Part shown: in pieces, positions 42,377 through 46,622 of the stretch
Numbering within the stretch: the stretch's first letter is position 1
Layout: the number at the start of each line of letters is the position of its first letter
NCBI GenBank assembly: GCA_015058015.1
Contig: SVDM01000020.1
Coordinates: forward strand, 1 to 46,622
DNA: 46,622 bases
Direction of reading: 5' to 3'
Source: Lachnospiraceae bacterium
GTDB taxonomy: Bacteria > Bacillota > Clostridia > Lachnospirales > Lachnospiraceae
Notes under the pieces: generated by a model
What the model saw: only the letters and a program-made list of their open reading frames with translations
Databases searched by the model: none
What the model was told of the DNA's origin: nothing
Translations under genes and position numbers: made by a program

Positions 42377-43951
42377 CTACCTCTCTCTTTTTCTTTGAAC
42401 TCCGTCTATCTCCCCTGACACTATGGCCAATATACACTGGCCGGAGAAAAGGTCCGTAGCCGTCACCACGAAATCAAGAATAGCCGTTAAGGACAGGATA
42501 ACCGCCAACTTCTCCATAGGCAGACCTAACTGTCCGAAGAGAATGGCAAAGCTGGCGCTCATACCTCCCGGTACCGGAGGTGCTGCCGCCGCTAGAACGA
42601 TACATATCAAAATAGCCGTAATAACCCACACAAGGGATATCTCGATTCCGTCATGGGCGGCAACGCTAAAGGCCGCGAACCAGAATAGCATCGATACTCC
42701 CGGCTTGTATAGAATCTGGCAAAAAGGTACACCGAAATTGGCCAGGGTCTTACTAACCCCCAGCTTGTCGGTACAGGTGTGAATATTATCGGAAAATGCC
42801 GCCGCCGATGAGGCAGTGGTTATGGATATTACAAAGGTGGACAGGGTCTTCTTCCAGAGGTCAACAGGCCCTATCTTTACCCTAAAGCACACAGCCACAG
42901 TATGGAGAATTATGCAGAAGATGCACCCTATGATGGTTAAGCCAAAGAATAGTCCGCCCTCCACAAGGGAAGAGATATCGCTTCCCACAATAATAGTAAA
43001 CAAGCTTCCGAATACAAAGACGGGTACCAACTTACTGATAACCCCCATTATTCCGTTTACGATATAGCCTAGCTGCTCCGATAGGTCAGCTACCGCATTG
43101 GTCTCCTTGCCAATAAGGAGCATGGCGATGCCTATTACTATGGCTTCAAAGAGAATCTGCAGGGTATTACCCCTGGAAAAGGGCGTAAAGAGGTTGGTGG
43201 GAATGATATCAAGAACCATCTGATATAAGGAGAGAAATTCCGAACCCCCCTGTGCCGCGCCGGAATTCATGCCGGCAAAGGGCATAGATACCAGGGCCAC
43301 CACAATAGTCACAAGACACAGGTAGATGGCAAATCTGATTCCCAGCCGTTTTCCCATAACACTGAAGGTAGCCGTATCTCCGATGCTGTATATACCCCAC
43401 ACCACCGATAGGAATATCATGGGGCCTGCGACGGCATTTAAAAATCCAAGGAAACAATTAAGAAGGGGGGATATGATATCCGTAAGCAGTACGGCGCTTA
43501 CATCCCCGGGTAAAAATCTCAAAAACGTGCCACATAGGATGGCGGCAACAATAGAGATAAGCAGGACCATCCATTCAGGCCTGGTTATCTTCTGCGGTTC
43601 AAAGACGATGACATTGGCGCCACGTCTGTAACTCCACTTGGGGAGCCGGCCCATACGCACAAGTGCCATCTGCATAAAGCGGTCCTCTTCCGAGGTATAA
43701 TCTTGTGAAACATAGGGACTTATCATGTTGCCCCGGACGCTTACTCTAATCTTCCTTCTTCCGAAGGAGGCTCCCTTTTCCATAAGGAACTCAGCATCCT
43801 CGCCGAAGGCCTCTCTGTAGAATAAGAGGGTCTCCTCTATCCCCAGTTTAATTCGAATTAAGTCTTTAGAATCAATCTTACGTCTGTCCAGATATTCCTC
43901 CGCTTCTGCCACAGCCGCATCGATTGCCGAAACGGTAAGTCTTTCGCGCAT
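42377..43951 (-). CDS. SDF-family dicarboxylate symporter with an N-terminal soluble domain
   Basis: 524 residues. Residues ~125-515 are a sodium:dicarboxylate/amino-acid symporter with hairpin 1 TTASSAAAFSDN (usually SSSAA) and PPVPGGMSASFAILFGQLGLP near hairpin 2. The first ~120 residues, ahead of the first helix, are soluble. They include DLIRIKLGIEETLLFYREAFG, which resembles the N-box of GHKL/RsbW-like ATPases, then a beta-rich stretch. No glycine-rich G-box is present, so ATP binding is doubtful. The domain could regulate transport. It is first in a three-gene unit; TTTACA (43997-44002) and TATAGG (43974-43979) form a likely promoter. Confidence 0.85.
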   Translation of the reverse strand: MRERLTVSAIDAAVAEAEEYLDRRKIDSKDLIRIKLGIEETLLFYREAFGEDAEFLMEKGASFGRRKIRVSVRGNMISPYVSQDYTSEEDRFMQMALVRMGRLPKWSYRRGANVIVFEPQKITRPEWMVLLISIVAAILCGTFLRFLPGDVSAVLLTDIISPLLNCFLGFLNAVAGPMIFLSVVWGIYSIGDTATFSVMGKRLGIRFAIYLCLVTIVVALVSMPFAGMNSGAAQGGSEFLSLYQMVLDIIPTNLFTPFSRGNTLQILFEAIVIGIAMLLIGKETNAVADLSEQLGYIVNGIMGVISKLVPVFVFGSLFTIIVGSDISSLVEGGLFFGLTIIGCIFCIILHTVAVCFRVKIGPVDLWKKTLSTFVISITTASSAAAFSDNIHTCTDKLGVSKTLANFGVPFCQILYKPGVSMLFWFAAFSVAAHDGIEISLVWVITAILICIVLAAAAPPVPGGMSASFAILFGQLGLPMEKLAVILSLTAILDFVVTATDLFSGQCILAIVSGEIDGVQRKRER

Positions 43952-43973
43952 TATATTCCCCCATAAACTATCC

Positions 43974-44002
43974 CCTATAGAGATATTGTTTTCAATTGTA
44001 AA
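43974..44002 (-). promoter_or_regulatory. Promoter of the symporter operon
   Basis: TTTACA, a 17-bp spacer and TATAGG on the minus strand, about 23 bp before the start codon. Confidence 0.5.
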
Positions 44003-44033
44003 TATAACACAATTTCAGGAAGAACAGAATACT

Positions 44034-44060
44034 CAAAAAAGGACCGGTCTCCCGGTCCTT
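44034..44060 (-). terminator. Terminator of the flavodoxin gene
   Basis: Perfect AAGGACCGG / CCGGTCCTT stem with a 4-nt loop, then TTTTTTGAG on the minus strand. It is almost the same sequence as the terminator at 45693-45719. Confidence 0.85.
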
Positions 44061-44081
44061 GTAATCATTTTTAAATGTAGC

Positions 44082-44519
44082 CTACAGCTCTGCTGCGCTT
44101 CTTACAAGCTTTGCATCCAGTGCTGCAGCGTTCTTAAGTGAAGGCGATAACTTCTCAGCAGTCTTGCCGATGCCGCTTCCTCCGGATGTGGCAAATGCAT
44201 GCACGTTCTTGCCAGCCCAGTCATATGCCTTGGCAAATGTATGCACTACTCTTGGAGCCTGTCCGTACCAGATGGGGAATCCAATGTATACCGTATCGTA
44301 CTTATCAAAGTCCTCAATCTTGCCGGATATCGGAACGTCCTTACCGCCCATCTGCTCTTTGTTACATCTTGATAAAGGGTTTAAATAGTTAATATCTGAT
44401 TTGGTATAGGGTTTCTCCGGTACAATCTCGAATACATCTGCTCCAATCCTCTGGGCAAATTCTTTTGCGACTTTGGCAGTATTACCTTCTGCGCTGAAAT
44501 ATGTTACTAATGTTGCCAT
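44082..44519 (-). CDS. Flavodoxin
   Basis: 145 residues from the ATG after AAGGAGG. The FMN phosphate loop is YFSAEGNTAKVA. The middle VYIGFPIWYGQAPRVVHTF and the late ATSGGSGIGKTAEKL are the flavin-ring loops of the Flavodoxin_4 type. Members carry electrons or act as small flavin reductases. It stands alone between terminators with no electron-transfer partner. Confidence 0.9.
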   Translation of the reverse strand: MATLVTYFSAEGNTAKVAKEFAQRIGADVFEIVPEKPYTKSDINYLNPLSRCNKEQMGGKDVPISGKIEDFDKYDTVYIGFPIWYGQAPRVVHTFAKAYDWAGKNVHAFATSGGSGIGKTAEKLSPSLKNAAALDAKLVRSAAEL

Positions 44520-44588
44520 TATGGTTTCCTCCTTTGGTTTGTAGTTTATCTTTAGCCCCATTATATTGCGCACAATCTATTTTGTCAA

Positions 44589-44620
44589 CAAAAAAATAAG
44601 GGCCGTTTTACCGGCCCTCA
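44589..44620 (-). terminator. Terminator of the VWA gene, overlapping its last codons
   Basis: AGGGCCG / CGGCCCT stem (44599-44605, 44612-44618), then TTATTTTTTTG on the minus strand. The TAA stop sits in the loop and the last codons form one arm. Confidence 0.8.
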
Positions 44621-45270
44621 TAATCTCTTTCAATCTCAGCCTTCCACTCTCCGCCGTCAAAGGCTGCAGACATATATGCGACCTCGCACTTTCTCACCCT
44701 AGACACCGCCTGCTCTAAAACCTCAAAATTAAGAGCAGTTCCCTCGGAATCCGCTTGGTAATTCACCGCCCTGTCAGCTCTTATGCCCATACTGCCGGCG
44801 ACATCGATAGCGTCGATATTTGCCCCAAGGAATAGAAACTCCCAATTGTATTTCTCCTTCTGCCTCTCAATCATGCGCTTCACACTTGCAAGGTCATGCT
44901 TCCTGCTGGCATTCTCCAGGCCGTCGGTAGTAATAACGAAAAGGGTCTTGGCGGGTCTGTCTTCCTCTCTTGCGTACTTCTGTACATTTCCGATGTGCTT
45001 TATGGCCTCGCCCACTGCATCAAGAAGGGCCGTGCAGCCTCCTACGAAGTAGTCCTTATCAGTCAGCTTTTTGATCTTTCTAATGGGCTTCCTGTCATGA
45101 AGGACAAAGCTTTGGTCGCTAAACAGTACAGTGGATACAAGGGCTTCTCCTTCCTCTTTCTGCTGCTTGGCAATAAGGGAATTGAATCCCCCGATGGTGT
45201 CTGACTCCAGGCCACCCATAGATCCGCTTTTGTCTAAGATAAATACAAGTTCAGTTAAATTCTCTCTCAT
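44608..45270 (-). CDS. VWA-domain protein (TerY-like)
   Basis: 220 residues from the ATG after GGAGG, with no signal peptide or helix. A single von Willebrand A domain keeps the MIDAS metal site: VFILDKSGSMGG (DxSxS), the Thr in GGCTALLDAVGEA, and Asp in VITTDGLENASRK. Similar cytosolic VWA proteins (TerY-like) assemble complexes in tellurium-resistance and stress operons, but no other ter gene is present. It lies 68 bp after the XRE gene and may be read from its promoter. Confidence 0.88.
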   Translation of the reverse strand: MRENLTELVFILDKSGSMGGLESDTIGGFNSLIAKQQKEEGEALVSTVLFSDQSFVLHDRKPIRKIKKLTDKDYFVGGCTALLDAVGEAIKHIGNVQKYAREEDRPAKTLFVITTDGLENASRKHDLASVKRMIERQKEKYNWEFLFLGANIDAIDVAGSMGIRADRAVNYQADSEGTALNFEVLEQAVSRVRKCEVAYMSAAFDGGEWKAEIERDYEGR

Positions 45271-45271
45271 A

Positions 45272-45317
45272 ATAATTACCTCCATAATAGTGTTCTTTGT
45301 TACTGAGGTAATTATAA
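45272..45317 (-). promoter_or_regulatory. Ribosome-site-covering inverted repeat before the VWA gene
   Basis: Perfect 11-bp inverted repeat, arms 45272-45282 and 45305-45315. One arm covers the GGAGG ribosome site (45279-45283). A TATAAT at 45312-45317 overlaps the other arm. In RNA started upstream the site could be sequestered; in RNA started at that TATAAT it would not be. Confidence 0.5.
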
Positions 45318-45338
45318 AAGCTATATGGAATTGTTCGG

Positions 45339-45611
45339 TCACTTGTCAGGCGACACTTTTTTACTTTGCTCATTCTTCACCTTATACGCAATCAAGCGAA
45401 GAACATATTCCGGCATGGTCCTTCTCCCAAGTTCCCATTCCTGCATGGTACGATAAGGGATTCCAAGCCACTCAGCAAATTCCGTTCTGCTCATCCCGGA
45501 CGCCTGTCTGATCATCCGGAAATAGTAAGCAAACATCCTGCGCTTATCCTCCGGTTCCGACGTCCCTACTTCAATCTCGATTCCTTCAATGTTAATCTTT
45601 TTCTTCTTCAT
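45339..45611 (-). CDS. XRE-type helix-turn-helix regulator
   Basis: 90 residues from the ATG after AAAGGGGC; a 12-residue longer start has no ribosome site. The HTH is RQASGMSRTEFAEWLGIPYR near 33-52, followed by TMQEWELGRR, the standard XRE recognition pattern. The N-terminal ~25 residues are basic then acidic. The promoter just upstream holds a 15-bp palindrome (45666-45680), so it probably regulates itself. A near copy of the same promoter precedes the Phd/VapC operon. Confidence 0.85.
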   Translation of the reverse strand: MKKKKINIEGIEIEVGTSEPEDKRRMFAYYFRMIRQASGMSRTEFAEWLGIPYRTMQEWELGRRTMPEYVLRLIAYKVKNEQSKKVSPDK

Positions 45612-45639
45612 AATTACTGCCCCTTTAACTCTCCCATCT

Positions 45640-45687
45640 GTAGTCATTGTGTATATTCATTATAAGTAGTCATTGACTACATGTCAA
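45640..45687 (-). promoter_or_regulatory. Promoter and operator of the XRE gene
   Basis: Consensus TTGACA (45682-45687), a 17-bp spacer and TATAAT (45659-45664) on the minus strand. The spacer is filled by the palindrome GTAGTCATTGACTAC (45666-45680). A half site, GTAGTCATT, repeats at 45640-45648 near the transcription start. Confidence 0.85.
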
Positions 45688-45692
45688 TCCCC

Positions 45693-45719
45693 AAAAAAGA
45701 ACCGGTCTCCCGGTCTTTA
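45693..45719 (-). terminator. Terminator of the Phd/VapC operon
   Basis: AAAGACCGG / CCGGTTCTTT stem with one bulge and a T6 tract on the minus strand, directly after the VapC stop and before the XRE promoter. Confidence 0.8.
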
Positions 45720-46130
45720 CTACCTTATTTTTGCCAAAACCTCCTCAGGGGTAAATGCTGTCACTTCGCTCTTCTTAAAATCCTTTACATTCCTTGTGAC
45801 GATATGGTCCGCATGAATCCTTTTAGCTGTGGCTGCCTGTAACGCATCCTCAAAATCGTTCCACTGCATATCTGTAGCTAAATTCATATCTAATACCGTT
45901 AAATTCTCAAACGAGAATATTAACGATAGCTTTTTTAGTACCTCTCTTATTTTCTCTGCATCTAGTTCCCTCCGCATGACATATACCAAATTGGCAAATG
46001 TCAGCACAGAAACATATCCTTCAGCCAAATCCGTTTCACACATCTTCCAAACCTTAGCTGAGTCTTCGTAGAAAGGCTCTCTCTTCTGAAGGACATCGAG
46101 AAGAACGTTCCCATCAATCAGTAATCTCAT
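45720..46130 (-). CDS. vapC: PIN-domain toxin, VapC type
   Basis: 136 residues. The PIN nuclease acidic residues are visible: Asp in MRLLIDGNVLLDVL, Asp/Glu in WNDFEDALQAATA and Asp in HADHIVTRNVKDFKK. VapC-type toxins cut tRNA or other RNA. The start overlaps the antitoxin gene by 17 bp, the usual toxin-antitoxin coupling. It appears complete. Confidence 0.9.
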   Translation of the reverse strand: MRLLIDGNVLLDVLQKREPFYEDSAKVWKMCETDLAEGYVSVLTFANLVYVMRRELDAEKIREVLKKLSLIFSFENLTVLDMNLATDMQWNDFEDALQAATAKRIHADHIVTRNVKDFKKSEVTAFTPEEVLAKIR

Positions 46131-46362
46131 ATTTCTCTCTTAACCTCTCTTCTCTGGCCCGGTCTATATCCATATCACCTTTTAGTATCCCTGTGAGAGA
46201 ATCCGTCAAATACGAAACTACTGCTTCACGAGGTATGAACCGACCCACTTCACGGCCATTTTTTGTAACAATGACTTCCCCTCCGTCCTGCACCAAGGCA
46301 AGATAACGTCCAAAATTATTCTGCATTTCTGTTGCTGTAGCTGTTGTTGTATGTCCAAACAT
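46114..46362 (-). CDS. Phd/YefM-family antitoxin
   Basis: 82 residues from the ATG after GAGGTGA. The N-terminal TATEMQNNFGRYLALVQDGG and EVIVTKNGREVGRFIP are the Phd/YefM DNA-binding fold; the C-terminal ~25 residues, charged, should wrap the toxin. It neutralises the VapC-type PIN toxin encoded next and probably represses the operon through the TTAGCTAA sites upstream. Confidence 0.9.
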   Translation of the reverse strand: MFGHTTTATATEMQNNFGRYLALVQDGGEVIVTKNGREVGRFIPREAVVSYLTDSLTGILKGDMDIDRAREERLREKYEITD

Positions 46363-46382
46363 GATATCACCTCGCAAATTTA

Positions 46383-46423
46383 TTAGCTAATTAAATTATA
46401 TAGCAAATTAGCTAATTTGTACA
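46383..46423 (-). promoter_or_regulatory. Promoter and operators of the Phd/VapC operon
   Basis: TGTACA (46418-46423), a 17-bp spacer and TATAAT (46395-46400) on the minus strand. TTAGCTAA occurs at 46408-46415 in the spacer and at 46383-46390 downstream of the -10, probably the antitoxin operators. Confidence 0.75.
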
Positions 46424-46492
46424 GTGCTATGATTTGGATACACCCTTCTTCTCCTTCCCTTTAAGTGTCTCTTATACTTTACCCATTTTCAT

Positions 46493-46536
46493 GTAGTCAT
46501 TGTGTATATTATATGCACTCATTGACTACATGTCAA
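46493..46536 (-). promoter_or_regulatory. Second XRE-type promoter upstream of the toxin-antitoxin operon
   Basis: TTGACA (46531-46536), 17 bp and TATAAT (46508-46513) on the minus strand. The spacer palindrome differs from the XRE operator by two bases, and the GTAGTCATT half site recurs at 46493-46501. No gene lies between it and the operon's own promoter; only a very short frame with a ribosome site (GTG at ~46445, 11 codons) is seen. The end 46537-46622 holds nothing I can name. Confidence 0.75.
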
Positions 46537-46622
46537 GCCTCAAAAGTAAGCGCCTAATTTAGGGGTGGCTGTTCTACCCCATATATTTCATCCATAATTA
46601 TAGTGATGCTAGATGATAGTAT

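Overview
The window looks like chromosome from a Gram-positive anaerobic Firmicute, most likely Lachnospiraceae (Clostridia). This rests on strong AGGAGG-type ribosome sites, consensus sigma-A promoters, short Rho-independent terminators, a class B sortase with sorting-signal surface proteins, InlB-type and DUF6273 surface modules, a GHKL/LytTR two-component pair, DUF2130 and Rpn proteins, and an ECF ThiW component. Genus cannot be fixed from sequence alone.

Layout. 0.1-9.3 kb (minus strand): a membrane c-di-GMP GGDEF-EAL protein with a WYL regulator; a sortase B overlapping its probable substrate; a DUF4097 lipoprotein with a Cys-rich mini-protein; and a LytTR response regulator with a 7TM GHKL kinase. 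9.3-9.9 kb is a non-coding block holding five tandem 53-nt repeats followed by a long branched palindrome. 9.9-14.8 kb (plus) is a complete fructose PTS operon, fruK-fruA-ptsH-ptsI. 14.8-15.5 kb is again non-coding: a 19-bp hairpin, a possible gene remnant and a second 53-nt array. 15.5-23.5 kb (minus) carries NAD(P)HX repair, a tocopherol-cyclase-like protein, an orphan PEP/pyruvate-binding ATP-grasp protein and an alcohol plus aldehyde dehydrogenase pair. 23.7-31.4 kb holds a tRNA t6A-dehydratase-like E1 protein, a 1396-residue surface protein, ThiW, two small proteins and DUF2130. 31.5-34.4 kb is a TetR-controlled ABC exporter. 34.5-36.1 kb has a second branched palindrome, an EamA permease, a partial 53-nt repeat and a previously uncalled 26-codon membrane peptide. 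36.2-38.3 kb pairs an Rpn nuclease with a membrane-anchored HNH nuclease. 38.4-44 kb holds a DUF6273 surface protein, an acyltransferase, a YjbR-MGMT fusion and a dicarboxylate symporter with an extra N-terminal domain. 44-46.6 kb holds a flavodoxin, a VWA protein, an XRE regulator and a Phd/VapC toxin-antitoxin pair.

How the genes connect. The fructose operon encodes every PTS step from PEP to fructose 1,6-bisphosphate. The sortase can anchor at least the surface protein it overlaps, and two more sorting-type proteins lie in the window and share a 57-bp upstream element. The XRE gene and the region upstream of the toxin-antitoxin operon share near-identical consensus promoters with the same operator-like palindrome.

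The least explained features are non-coding: a 53-nt-period repeat family at three intergenic loci, two unrelated-sequence but similarly built branched palindromes of about 150-230 bp placed between divergent genes, the duplicated XRE-type promoter, and the 57-bp surface-gene element. All coordinates and base pairings were read by eye. No database searches or folding programs were run.
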